Assembly: GCA_003557605.1 (NCBI GenBank)
Contig: PWNW01000270.1
Span: 1 to 9,432 of the forward strand
DNA: 9,432 nt
Direction: 5' to 3'
Origin: Spirochaetaceae bacterium
GTDB lineage: Bacteria; Spirochaetota; Spirochaetia; PWKH01
The notes below the pieces were generated by a model. That model did not search any database, was not told the origin of the DNA, and saw only the letters and a list, made by a program, of their open reading frames with translations. Shown here piece by piece: positions 1 to 6,485 of the stretch (the stretch's first letter is position 1; every line of letters starts with the position of its first letter). Both the position numbers and the translations under genes were made by a program.

Positions 1-468
1 AGAGATATTCTCACTTGCCTGGAGTGAAATTACCGGGCCGAAATCCATGGTTTCCAGAAGATGCTTCATCTGCCTGTAGAGGGGGCTCCACCTCAGGACA
101 AATCCCGTAACAAGCTTCCGGTTCGACTGGGTCCACGCATCAGCAAGATCTATGCATTCTTCTCGGGTTACTGCCAGGGGTTTTTCCAGAAATACATGTT
201 TTCCTTTTTCCAGACATCCAATCGCCTGGGAAGCATGGAATACATTGGGAGAACCTATCATCACCCAGTCAAGATCGTCACCCGCCAGGTCCTCCCAGGC
301 CTTGTGCCGGCGGGGAGGATGTGAGGTTCCGACCTCGAGGGAAAACCGCTGTATCTGTGAATCCGAGGGGTCATACACTGCAGTGATCTCCGAGTGCTCA
401 TACCTGCTGATCTTTCCGCAGAGATTTCTCATCCTCTGTCCGCATCCGATGACTCCGATTTTTATCAT
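1..468 (-). CDS. Gfo/Idh/MocA family NAD(P)-dependent oxidoreductase, partial (C-terminus beyond window)
   Basis: The first 156 codons of a gene that runs off the left edge. The N-terminus is a Rossmann dinucleotide-binding fold with GVIGCG at residues 5-10, an acidic residue ending beta-2 (VYD, 31-33), and the family signature EKPLA at 95-99, whose lysine (K96) is the usual catalytic/cofactor-contacting residue. Members oxidise or reduce sugars, inositols and related polyols with NAD(P). The start is well supported: a GGAGG Shine-Dalgarno (474-478) lies 5 nt upstream, inside the end of the symporter gene, and the ATG overlaps that gene's stop as ATGA. It is therefore the downstream, probably translationally coupled, partner of the GPH symporter and the C-N hydrolase, and likely acts on the imported compound or its product. 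The substrate cannot be read from this fragment, and the substrate-binding domain is mostly missing. The family is clear; the specific activity is unknown. Confidence 0.93.
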   Translation of the reverse strand, partial: MIKIGVIGCGQRMRNLCGKISRYEHSEITAVYDPSDSQIQRFSLEVGTSHPPRRHKAWEDLAGDDLDWVMIGSPNVFHASQAIGCLEKGKHVFLEKPLAVTREECIDLADAWTQSNRKLVTGFVLRWSPLYRQMKHLLETMDFGPVISLQASENIS

Positions 469-1811
469 GAGTTCCTCCCTGGCTCCCGGTAGTTCAGCAT
501 GATTACAAACCCTATAAGTGCAGCGGCGGCCCCTGCAAGCGGGGTGAGCCTAACGCCCAGCGGCTGGGCAATGTCACGTCCGAAGGCGCTGTAGAAGCCG
601 GCAATAACCGCCCCTGAAAGCCCTAAGTTCAGCTTCATGAAAAACCCCTGGACCCCGAAGAACATCGCCTCCCGGCGTTCTCCGGTGACCCGGGAATCAG
701 CTTGGCTGATCTCAGAAAGCACCACATTTGGTATGATGATCACCACCGCAGAGGGAAAGGACGCTGCTGCTCCGGAGAGCATCATCCAGGTCCGGGGAGA
801 TACCGGCACTGTGCCCGTCAAGGAGAACATGACCCCCGACAGGGCAAAGCCGAGAAGCCCGATGAGCATCAGGCGCTTCTTTCCCCAAAGAGGTGCAAGC
901 TTAGCAATAATTGGAAAGCAGAGAGCTGAAATACCGATGACCACCATGAACAGCAGTGAGGCAAACTCCTCTCCTGCCTCTCCCAGTACGATGGCCATCG
1001 ACACGGTGGTGGAACGCAGGATGTTGAAGAAAAACCAAAGTGCCATATTCCCCGCCAGATAGAAGAGAAAATTACGGTTTTTCACGGTTTTAAGAAATGA
1101 ATCCCGTAAGGGCAGCGTAGACGGCTCGGCTGAACTGAACCGGCGTTCATCAACGGCGAAGACCGCTGAATAGCAGAGCAGCAGTCCCGGCACCGCCATA
1201 ATCACCACAGCCCGCTGGTATGCAGCAGCGGCACCCATACTCCTCATCAGAAATGCTATCAGGAGGGGACCTCCTATCATAATCAGGGCGCTTCCGATAA
1301 GGGACCAGTACCCCTGTGCGGTGGTCATTGAAAGCCTCTGCTTTTCCGTATGACCAAGCTCAGGTATCAAGGCAAGGTAGGGTCCCACATAGATGGTGAA
1401 GAAGAAAAAATAGCAGCCGAACATTGCCGCTAGATATACGGTGTTGATCCAGGAGGGGCCGGATACTGGAGGGAAAAACACCGCAGCAGCGGACACGGCA
1501 AGGGGTGCGCCTCCCAGGGCAAGAAAGATCCTTCTCCTGCCGAAGGGAGATCGGCACCGGTCAGACCATGATGCTGCCAAGGGGTCAGCAACGGCATCCA
1601 CGATTCTTCCAAAGAGCAGAATTACCCCAAGGGCAGTCAGACCCCAGAGAAAGGTGCGGTCAGGCACATACTGCACCATCCCCTGGGCAATGCGCTCACG
1701 GGGAGGCAGAAGGAACACTACATAATAGGTCATCAGCAGTGAATCCAGCAGCGTCCATCCCGCTGCTGACAGGTTGTAGAAAAACCGTCTACCCCGGGGC
1801 ATTTCTTCCAT
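465..1811 (-). CDS. GPH-type (glycoside-pentoside-hexuronide):cation symporter, MFS superfamily
   Basis: A 448-residue polytopic inner-membrane protein with about twelve hydrophobic segments, the usual length for this family. The GPH/MFS_2 signature lies in the loop after TM2, where DAVADPLAASWSDR (72-85) is followed by a basic stretch ending GRRR (91-94). YLALIPEL (145-152), followed by an arginine/glutamate-bearing stretch, is another typical segment. Family members import sugars, glycosides or uronates with Na+ or H+; the sequence does not reveal the substrate. The ATG at 1811 has an AGGAG (1818-1822) 6 nt upstream that overlaps the stop region of the hydrolase gene; an in-frame ATG nine bases further in is the alternative start. 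It lies 3 nt after the hydrolase stop and overlaps the oxidoreductase start by 4 nt, so the three genes are very likely co-translated. The transporter class is fairly certain and the sugar-like substrate is inferred. Confidence 0.9.
   Translation of the reverse strand: MEEMPRGRRFFYNLSAAGWTLLDSLLMTYYVVFLLPPRERIAQGMVQYVPDRTFLWGLTALGVILLFGRIVDAVADPLAASWSDRCRSPFGRRRIFLALGGAPLAVSAAAVFFPPVSGPSWINTVYLAAMFGCYFFFFTIYVGPYLALIPELGHTEKQRLSMTTAQGYWSLIGSALIMIGGPLLIAFLMRSMGAAAAYQRAVVIMAVPGLLLCYSAVFAVDERRFSSAEPSTLPLRDSFLKTVKNRNFLFYLAGNMALWFFFNILRSTTVSMAIVLGEAGEEFASLLFMVVIGISALCFPIIAKLAPLWGKKRLMLIGLLGFALSGVMFSLTGTVPVSPRTWMMLSGAAASFPSAVVIIIPNVVLSEISQADSRVTGERREAMFFGVQGFFMKLNLGLSGAVIAGFYSAFGRDIAQPLGVRLTPLAGAAAALIGFVIMLNYREPGRNS
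474..478 (-). promoter_or_regulatory. Shine-Dalgarno GGAGG for the Gfo/Idh/MocA gene, inside the symporter gene
   Basis: Read on the minus strand, GGAGG lies 5 nt before the ATG at 468 and within the last codons of the symporter gene. Together with the ATGA stop/start overlap it fixes the oxidoreductase start and points to translational coupling. Confidence 0.8.
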
Positions 1812-1814
1812 AGG

Positions 1815-2738
1815 TCACTCCTGGCATTCGCCGTTGATCTCCGCGGAGAGTATGCACTCGCCGTAGGGATCAGGGGCAAGCTGTTCCGGTCCCTGCAGCG
1901 TGCCGCTGCAGTTTCTCCAGATTGAGGAACATCCGCTGTTTTTAAGAAGCGGATGCCGTGTTGCATCCATTGGATTAACGGCGGTCTGTATGTACCTCCG
2001 CCCCTGTATCAGGTGTCCGATGCCTGTCTTAAGCCACTGCACATGCTGGGGAATTTTTCCTTCCTTTGATGAAACCGGACTGTTCCAGTCTATACTGTTT
2101 GCCGAGGGCTGAAGCACCAGGACCGTCTTTCTTCTGTCAAGTTCACGGATCACATCATCATAAAACCCGTCCAGGCAAATGGCTATGCCGGTATTTCCCC
2201 AGGGTGTCTCTATCGGTTCAAGATCAGTATCGCAATCTCCTGGAACCGCGCCCAGCTTCTTCTCAGAGATTGTCAGATGGATCTTGCTTCGATATCCAAG
2301 CACCTCCCCTTCAGGTGAGATCAGGCAGGAGGTGTTGCGCACCCTGCCGTCATGCCCCTTGAGAAATGTGCTTCCCGGACAAATATAGACCCCAAACTCG
2401 GCTGCGCAGGCTGAGAAGGGTGCCAGCCATCGGCTGGGATGATCATCCCCAGCAAGTACTGAAGCCCCCTTACGGAACATCAGGGCAAGCAGTGCCCGGG
2501 GAGATGTGCGGGCAAGCTGAAACAAGGCCCGGAACTTTCCCTCTGCAGTTCCCGGAACCAGACGGGACAGCAGCATCCATATTCCCGAAAGCTCAGGAAA
2601 TACGATCAGGGATGTACCCTCCGGCTGGACAGCGTGTTCACAGCGTATTCGCACTGCCTGAAAGAAGGCTTCATCGTCGGCATATTCCGATGGAGAAAGG
2701 GACCACTGAACTGCAGAAACCCGGTACGGGAGATCCAT
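1815..2738 (-). CDS. Nitrilase-superfamily carbon-nitrogen hydrolase
   Basis: A 307-residue cytoplasmic protein with no signal peptide. The three catalytic residues of the CN-hydrolase family are all present: Glu49 in VFPELSG, Lys152 in RSKIH and Cys188 in GIAICLDG. Members cleave C-N bonds in amides, carbamoyl compounds or nitriles through a cysteine thioester. The Lys-to-Cys spacing (36) is usual. The Glu-to-Lys spacing (103) is longer than the roughly 70 common in small amidases, because of a hydrophobic/basic stretch at about 55-105; this suggests a divergent subfamily. The open frame runs further upstream, but the ATG at 2738 is chosen because the typical beta-strand VSAVQWSL follows at once, a purine-rich AGGGGG lies about 9 nt upstream, and the longer form would overlap the preceding gene. 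It sits 4 nt after the PH-like gene and 3 nt before the GPH symporter gene, suggesting it acts on an imported nitrogen-bearing compound. The exact substrate is unknown. Confidence 0.9.
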   Translation of the reverse strand: MDLPYRVSAVQWSLSPSEYADDEAFFQAVRIRCEHAVQPEGTSLIVFPELSGIWMLLSRLVPGTAEGKFRALFQLARTSPRALLALMFRKGASVLAGDDHPSRWLAPFSACAAEFGVYICPGSTFLKGHDGRVRNTSCLISPEGEVLGYRSKIHLTISEKKLGAVPGDCDTDLEPIETPWGNTGIAICLDGFYDDVIRELDRRKTVLVLQPSANSIDWNSPVSSKEGKIPQHVQWLKTGIGHLIQGRRYIQTAVNPMDATRHPLLKNSGCSSIWRNCSGTLQGPEQLAPDPYGECILSAEINGECQE

Positions 2739-2742
2739 TCTG

Positions 2743-3261
2743 TCACGCCCCCTGCTGTTTCCATCCAAGTGCCTGCAGGAATGATGGATACTTCTTTCCC
2801 ATCCCAAATACGGCAAAGTGAGCTTCCCGGTTCTTCTTCCCTGTGACAATCAGCCCTTGAGGACTGGAGAGCACCTGGCCGAGTCCTGCAGCGTCAATCT
2901 GGTCCAGAGGCATAGAGAATGTTTCCTCAATGCTCGACTCCTTCCGTACAAAAAACCTCAGGGCCCTGCTGGTCACCAGAAGTCTTCCCCGCTCAGACCG
3001 CGCCTGGGCTCTGGGCCGCCCTGCATCTGCAAGCGAAAGCAGCCGGGAGCCGAATGCGCTGAATCTGATCTCCTCCCCCTGGTCAAGCATCTGAGCGGCA
3101 GCGGATGATTTTATTCCATGAACAAGAAAATAATTTAGTGCAACCAACCCGCCCATCAGCAGGAATCCGAGAACTATTAGAAATTCATGTCCACCAACCA
3201 TTGTGATCACCGCAACAACGGCGAAGGTGCCGAGCAGCAGTACACGTATCAACGTCTTCAT
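2743..3261 (-). CDS. Two-TM membrane protein with GRAM/bacterial PH-like cytoplasmic domain
   Basis: A 172-residue protein, first gene of the leftward operon. Two hydrophobic segments (about residues 4-22 and 26-47) form an N-terminal membrane hairpin. They are followed by a soluble domain (about 60-165) whose strand pattern, including GRLLVTSRALRFF (92-104) and the later strand GLIVTGKK (136-143), resembles GRAM or bacterial PH domains. Such domains usually serve as scaffolds or lipid/protein-binding modules; no catalytic residues are evident. The ATG at 3261 is preferred over an in-frame start 78 bases upstream because the hydrophobic segment follows it directly and the longer form would run through the divergent promoter region. 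No convincing Shine-Dalgarno precedes it. A TGn-extended -10 candidate ends 8 nt before the ATG, so the transcript may be leaderless. The stop is 4 nt from the hydrolase start. The domain assignment is by pattern only and the function is unknown. Confidence 0.75.
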   Translation of the reverse strand: MKTLIRVLLLGTFAVVAVITMVGGHEFLIVLGFLLMGGLVALNYFLVHGIKSSAAAQMLDQGEEIRFSAFGSRLLSLADAGRPRAQARSERGRLLVTSRALRFFVRKESSIEETFSMPLDQIDAAGLGQVLSSPQGLIVTGKKNREAHFAVFGMGKKYPSFLQALGWKQQGA

Positions 3262-3269
3262 GAGAAGAG

Positions 3270-3278
3270 ATTGTACCA
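3270..3278 (-). promoter_or_regulatory. Candidate extended -10 promoter for the leftward operon
   Basis: On the minus strand TGGTACAAT carries a TGn extension and a 5/6 match to TATAAT, ending 8 nt before the ATG at 3261. No good -35 lies at 17 nt. Initiation at the usual distance would fall at or within a few bases of the ATG, consistent with the lack of a Shine-Dalgarno. Supported by sequence match only. Confidence 0.4.
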
Positions 3279-3289
3279 GAAAAGACCGC

Positions 3290-3318
3290 TTGCAACGAGT
3301 CCCTTTCTTGATTATCTT
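3290..3318 (+). promoter_or_regulatory. Candidate sigma70-type promoter for the DUF2156 gene
   Basis: TTGCAA (3290-3295), a 17-nt spacer and TATCTT (3313-3318) give 4/6 plus 4/6 matches at ideal spacing. The expected start of transcription (about 3325-3326) coincides with the ATG at 3326, suggesting a leaderless message. TTGCAA is itself a palindrome, so the same bases could be read in either direction. Confidence 0.45.
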
Positions 3319-3319
3319 A

Positions 3320-3335
3320 GTATGTATGAACATAC
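3320..3335. repeat. 6-bp inverted repeat over the DUF2156 start codon
   Basis: GTATGT (3320-3325) and ACATAC (3330-3335) are perfect inverted arms separated by ATGA, which contains the proposed start codon. The repeat lies just after the candidate -10 box, where a bound repressor would block initiation; in a longer transcript it could fold over the start. It is short enough to be chance. Confidence 0.4.
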
Positions 3336-4264
3336 CCACATTTCCTGAATGGACTCCCCTTGTGCTGGATCAGAAGCATGAACTTGATTCCTATCTTTCA
3401 CCCCTGACCGACGGGATTTCAGAATTTACCTTCTCCGGCCTCTATCTTTTCAGGCATACCTATGAATACCAGGTATCACTTACCCCGCCCTCATGCCGGG
3501 AGCACCGGGGCAGACTGATGGTGTCGGGGAAGGAAAAGACCTCTTCAGGGGAGGAGGCATGCTTTGTCATGCTGCCCGAGGGTTTTCCCGGCATTGAGTT
3601 TGCCGAGGAACTGCTCAACGAATTCTGCGGGATCAAGAACCTCTGCGAAAAGGAAGCAGAGGGACACCGCATTGATTTTGAACGCAAGGGCTACTGCGTT
3701 CTTCAGGACCGAAACAATTTTGACTACATCTACACAAGAAAGGACCTGGCTGATCTTTCAGGCAGGAAATTCCATAAGAAGCGGAACCTTGTTAACGGAT
3801 TTATCAACAACTACAACTATGAGGAGAAACCCATTACCCGGGAGAACCGGTGCGACCTCTATTCCATACTTGAAGCCTGGACGGAAGAAAAGGGAGAATC
3901 CTCTGATGTGCAGGCGGCAAAAGAAGCGATCGACTTGATCGACACGCTTTCTCTGCAGGGATGCATCACCTATGTGGACTCCCTTCCCAGCGCCTATTCC
4001 ATGGGAGAGGTGTATAACCAGGGAAGCATGTTTGCCGTGCACTTTGAGAAAGCCATAGGAAGCTACAAGGGGATCTACAAGTTCATCAACCAGTCCTTTG
4101 CTTCAATGATTGATCCTTCCATTATCTATATTAACAGGGAGCAGGACCTGGGCGACCAAGGACTGAGACAGGCAAAAATGAGCTACCGTCCGACGGGGTT
4201 TGTAAAAAAATACCGCATCTGCTCATCGGAGTTCTCGCCCTGTGAGGAGCTTGAGGAACACTAG
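3326..4264 (+). CDS. DUF2156 (LPG-synthase C-terminal / GNAT-fold) domain protein
   Basis: A 312-residue soluble protein without membrane segments. It matches the DUF2156 layout: an N-terminal half with FSGLYLFRHTYEY (36-48), the central FDYIYTRKDLADLSGRKFH (132-150) followed by KKRN, and a C-terminal acyltransferase-like block with HFEKA (239-243), KGIYKFINQSFA (248-259), YINREQDLGDQGLRQAKMSY (268-287) and the closing KKYRI. The fold is shared with the aminoacyl-transfer domain of lysyl-phosphatidylglycerol synthase, but this version lacks the membrane flippase part, so lipid aminoacylation should not be assumed; a soluble aminoacyl- or acyl-transferase is the likeliest role. The ATG at 3326 is chosen because family similarity begins there and the 41-codon extension upstream would overlap the divergent gene. 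No Shine-Dalgarno is visible, and a promoter sits at leaderless distance. It is a single-gene unit, divergent from the hydrolase operon and convergent with the exported protease-like gene 7 nt away. Confidence 0.85.
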   Translation: MNIPTFPEWTPLVLDQKHELDSYLSPLTDGISEFTFSGLYLFRHTYEYQVSLTPPSCREHRGRLMVSGKEKTSSGEEACFVMLPEGFPGIEFAEELLNEFCGIKNLCEKEAEGHRIDFERKGYCVLQDRNNFDYIYTRKDLADLSGRKFHKKRNLVNGFINNYNYEEKPITRENRCDLYSILEAWTEEKGESSDVQAAKEAIDLIDTLSLQGCITYVDSLPSAYSMGEVYNQGSMFAVHFEKAIGSYKGIYKFINQSFASMIDPSIIYINREQDLGDQGLRQAKMSYRPTGFVKKYRICSSEFSPCEELEEH

Positions 4265-4290
4265 GCTGCAGTCACTCCATCACTTCCTCA
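4252..4290. other. Inverted repeat across two convergent gene ends
   Basis: TGAGGAA (4252-4258) and TTCCTCA (4284-4290) are perfect 7-bp arms around a 25-nt loop holding both stop codons (TAG 4262-4264; TGA on the minus strand 4272-4274). Only 7 nt separate the two genes and there is no U-tract, so it is not a classical intrinsic terminator. It might form a shared 3'-end structure, but the pairing is modest. Confidence 0.25.
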
Positions 4291-5744
4291 GGGACTGTCA
4301 AGGTAAAGGACATGGATTCTTCCTCACCTATATCAAGATTCCGTAACACCGTCACCTCAAATTCATCACCATGGGGTGCTGCAATATAGAGGCTTGGGGC
4401 TTTGAACTCCTCCCTTCGGTCGTTCCAGCTTCCTCCTCCAATATGCAGGGTCAGTTCACGGTTTCGGGGAATATCGAAGATAAAAATATCATCAAACCTG
4501 CGGTAGCTGACTCCAGGGATGCTCCACCAGCTTCTCATGCCGTCAAATCCCCTCTTTATCCCTGCATCGTCCTCCAGATATGCCCACAGGGGATGTTCTG
4601 CAATAATACGGACCTTTTTTTCTGAAAGAATCTGCTGCTTCTCCTGTTCAAGCAGGAAATCAAAGGTTTCACGAGAATACACGGTCCTTCCAGCGGGATC
4701 AATAACGAACAGCCTGTCCTCACTGCGGTATGTATAGGTAAGCCAGTCCACCTGGTAGGTGCCGTCCTTTTCATAGATCGGTATAATTACCGCATCTTTA
4801 GAGTTCAGGGTATCTGACTGGTCCCGGTTCCAGTTGTTTGCTGCAGTTACCAGCAGCCGACCGGTATCCACTTCCTTAATATATCCGAAGGCGGTCATGG
4901 AATGGTGGGTGTTCCTGCTCAGATACCCCAGTATCACGGGCCTTCCGCTTCTGATGGAGGAGATAATCTCCCCGCGCTGCACCGACAGGTCTTCAGGTCC
5001 ATGGTCAAGCTCAGGAGAAATCCCGTCGGAAGAGAATATCTCGTAGACTATGTCATTCTGGACCATATGGATCAGCTCTATGACCTGGGGGTCCTGTTCA
5101 TCCAGAGCATAGGCATAGGGATAGTCTCCATCAATCACCCATGGATGAGCATGATAGTAGAGGCCTGAGGCGGAAAACCCGTAGCATCTTCCAATATTTC
5201 CCCTGAACAGCCGGTACATCAAGCTGATTAACAGCATCTCCTGCTCTTCGGTAAGCGGACCGAACCGTGCAGCGGCCCAGTCCAGCAGATAATCAGACAC
5301 CGGTCCTGCGGTATCCCTGAAACGGTTGTCATTGGCAAACCGAAGATTGTCCCTGCCCCACTGAAAATCGGCAAAGGCGGTTTCATATGTCCTGAAATAG
5401 GAATGCTCTGTGGTGACCAGCTCTACGGTCATCCGATGAACCGAAGTAAACCCCCGGTGGGGAATTCCGCGGTAGACCAGGATTTTCTCCTCCTCACGGT
5501 GATCATCCGTCACCAGAAACAAGTAGTCGGTCACACCGTTTGCAGAAAAATCAAACCGGACTTCCTGCACCGTTTCGTCCGGGTCCTCAAGGTGAAACTC
5601 CAGGAGAAACGGTGTACCTCCGGTACTGTTTACGGTAAAGGAAAATCCTCCGGAATGATCTGCAGCAGCTGCTGCTGCAGCCAGAAGCATTATGATAACT
5701 ATCCCGGCCTTTCTTGCGGCCCGGGGTAACAGGTTCACAGCCAT
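4272..5744 (-). CDS. Exported papain-like (C39-like) cysteine peptidase-type protein
   Basis: A 490-residue protein with a Sec signal peptide: basic start (RAARK, 8-12), hydrophobic core (IVIIMLLAAAAAAA, 15-28) and likely cleavage near residue 28; no lipobox cysteine is seen. An N-terminal beta-rich region (about 33-125) is followed by a papain-fold-like segment. Candidate nucleophile Cys187 sits in GRCYGFSAS, the Cys-x-Gly-aromatic context of this fold; candidate His281 lies in HHSMTAFGY; candidate Asn303/304 lies in TAANNWNRD. A beta-rich C-terminal part (about 415-487) may be a second binding domain. It would act in the periplasm or outside the cell; substrate and true peptidase activity are unproven. 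The ATG at 5744 is selected because the signal peptide starts there, with a G-rich Shine-Dalgarno-like run just upstream. The frame stays open for 70 more codons, but that stretch covers the promoter region. Transcribed alone and divergent from the DUF4256 gene. Confidence 0.75.
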   Translation of the reverse strand: MAVNLLPRAARKAGIVIIMLLAAAAAAADHSGGFSFTVNSTGGTPFLLEFHLEDPDETVQEVRFDFSANGVTDYLFLVTDDHREEEKILVYRGIPHRGFTSVHRMTVELVTTEHSYFRTYETAFADFQWGRDNLRFANDNRFRDTAGPVSDYLLDWAAARFGPLTEEQEMLLISLMYRLFRGNIGRCYGFSASGLYYHAHPWVIDGDYPYAYALDEQDPQVIELIHMVQNDIVYEIFSSDGISPELDHGPEDLSVQRGEIISSIRSGRPVILGYLSRNTHHSMTAFGYIKEVDTGRLLVTAANNWNRDQSDTLNSKDAVIIPIYEKDGTYQVDWLTYTYRSEDRLFVIDPAGRTVYSRETFDFLLEQEKQQILSEKKVRIIAEHPLWAYLEDDAGIKRGFDGMRSWWSIPGVSYRRFDDIFIFDIPRNRELTLHIGGGSWNDRREEFKAPSLYIAAPHGDEFEVTVLRNLDIGEEESMSFTLTVPEEVME

Positions 5745-5817
5745 TGGCCCCCCCTGAAGTATTTCGGAACAATCTTCATATATGGTACTACAATCTCTGC
5801 AGGGTGTACAACTGGCC

Positions 5818-5847
5818 CGTATATGATGGAATAGATCAGAGTGCCAA
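5818..5847 (-). promoter_or_regulatory. Candidate promoter for the exported protease-like gene
   Basis: On the minus strand TTGGCA (5847-5842, 5/6 match) is followed, after 18 nt, by TATACG (5823-5818, 4/6). Initiation near 5811 would leave a leader of roughly 65 nt before the ATG at 5744. Supported by sequence match only. Confidence 0.4.
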
Positions 5848-5875
5848 GTGAACATGCTGATCCCTGGAGCAGTGA

Positions 5876-5904
5876 TTGACAGCTGCCTTCCGGTCTGGTA
5901 GGAA
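5876..5904 (+). promoter_or_regulatory. Candidate promoter for the DUF4256 gene
   Basis: A perfect -35 hexamer TTGACA (5876-5881) stands 17 nt before TAGGAA (5899-5904), a weak -10 (3/6) that carries a TGn extension (TGG at 5896-5898). Initiation would fall close to the Shine-Dalgarno at 5915-5919, giving a very short leader. Confidence 0.45.
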
Positions 5905-5914
5905 TGCATAGTAT

Positions 5915-5919
5915 GGAGG
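5915..5919 (+). promoter_or_regulatory. Shine-Dalgarno GGAGG deciding the DUF4256 start
   Basis: GGAGG lies 6 nt before the ATG at 5926. Another ATG at 5921 is closer but in a different frame, so spacing and frame together select 5926. Confidence 0.75.
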
Positions 5920-5925
5920 CATGCG

Positions 5926-6465
5926 ATGTTCCAAGCAGAAACGCTGCTGAGCACCCTGAAATCACGGTTTGAGAAACACCCTGAACGTCATGAGGGGGTA
6001 GTATGGACCGATGTGCTTGACCGTCTTGAAATGTTCCCTGAGAAACTCCGGTGCCTCTATGAAATGGAGAACAGCGGTGGGGAGCCGGATATTGCGGGGT
6101 TTGATGCGGATACCGGGGAATACCTGTTTATAGACTGCTCAGCCCAAAGTCCTGCAGGAAGAAGAAATATCTGTTATGACCGTGAAGCCATGGAGTCCAG
6201 AAAGACAAACAGGCCTGAAGGCAATGCAACTGACATGGCCGATGCTATGGGAATTGAAATATTGAGTGAGACGCAGTACCGGGAACTGCAGAGACTGGGA
6301 AGCTTTGACACAAAAACCTCCAGCTGGCTGCATACCCCCCGGGATATTAGAGCTCTTGGGGGTGCCCTGTTCTCCGAGAGACGATACCGCCAAGTCTTTG
6401 TATACCACAACAGCGCACAGTCCTATTTCGGGGTGCGGGGATTCCGCGGACTGCTGAGGGTATAA
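5926..6465 (+). CDS. DUF4256 family protein
   Basis: A 179-residue soluble protein, full length for the DUF4256 family. Its conserved blocks are all present: SRFEKHPERHEGVVW (13-27), YEMENSGGEPDIAGFD (45-60), IDCSAQSPAGRRNICYDREA (69-88), GIEILSETQYRELQRLGSFD (109-128), TKTSSWLHTP (129-138), RALGGALF (142-149) and YHNSAQSYFGVRGFR (160-174). No signal peptide or membrane segment is seen. The biochemical function of the family is not known to me. The density of conserved polar residues (Glu, Asp, Cys71, His161, Arg) looks enzyme-like, but no fold can be assigned with confidence. The start is fixed by GGAGG 6 nt upstream. The gene stands alone, divergent from the exported protease-like gene and convergent with the PhoU-like gene, with 20 nt between their stop codons and no obvious terminator there. 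Confidence 0.9.
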   Translation: MFQAETLLSTLKSRFEKHPERHEGVVWTDVLDRLEMFPEKLRCLYEMENSGGEPDIAGFDADTGEYLFIDCSAQSPAGRRNICYDREAMESRKTNRPEGNATDMADAMGIEILSETQYRELQRLGSFDTKTSSWLHTPRDIRALGGALFSERRYRQVFVYHNSAQSYFGVRGFRGLLRV

Positions 6466-6485
6466 GCTGCTTCAGACAGGGACTC

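Noticed and set aside
637..1062. Plus-strand reading frame opposite the symporter gene
   Set aside because: No family resemblance and no binding site; it is an antisense shadow.
2739..2849. Longer N-terminus for the C-N hydrolase
   Set aside because: The extra 37 residues do not resemble the family, overlap the upstream gene, and the ATG at 2738 has its own purine-rich binding site.
5661..5685. GCA/GCT trinucleotide run in the signal peptide as a phase-variable repeat
   Set aside because: It is imperfect and in multiples of three, so slippage would only change the number of alanines and not switch the gene off.
5745..5954. In-frame upstream extension of the exported protease-like gene with a cysteine-rich stretch (CxxCxxC-like)
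   Set aside because: It would bury the clear signal peptide 70 residues inside the protein, would run through the divergent promoter region, and lacks a start with a Shine-Dalgarno.
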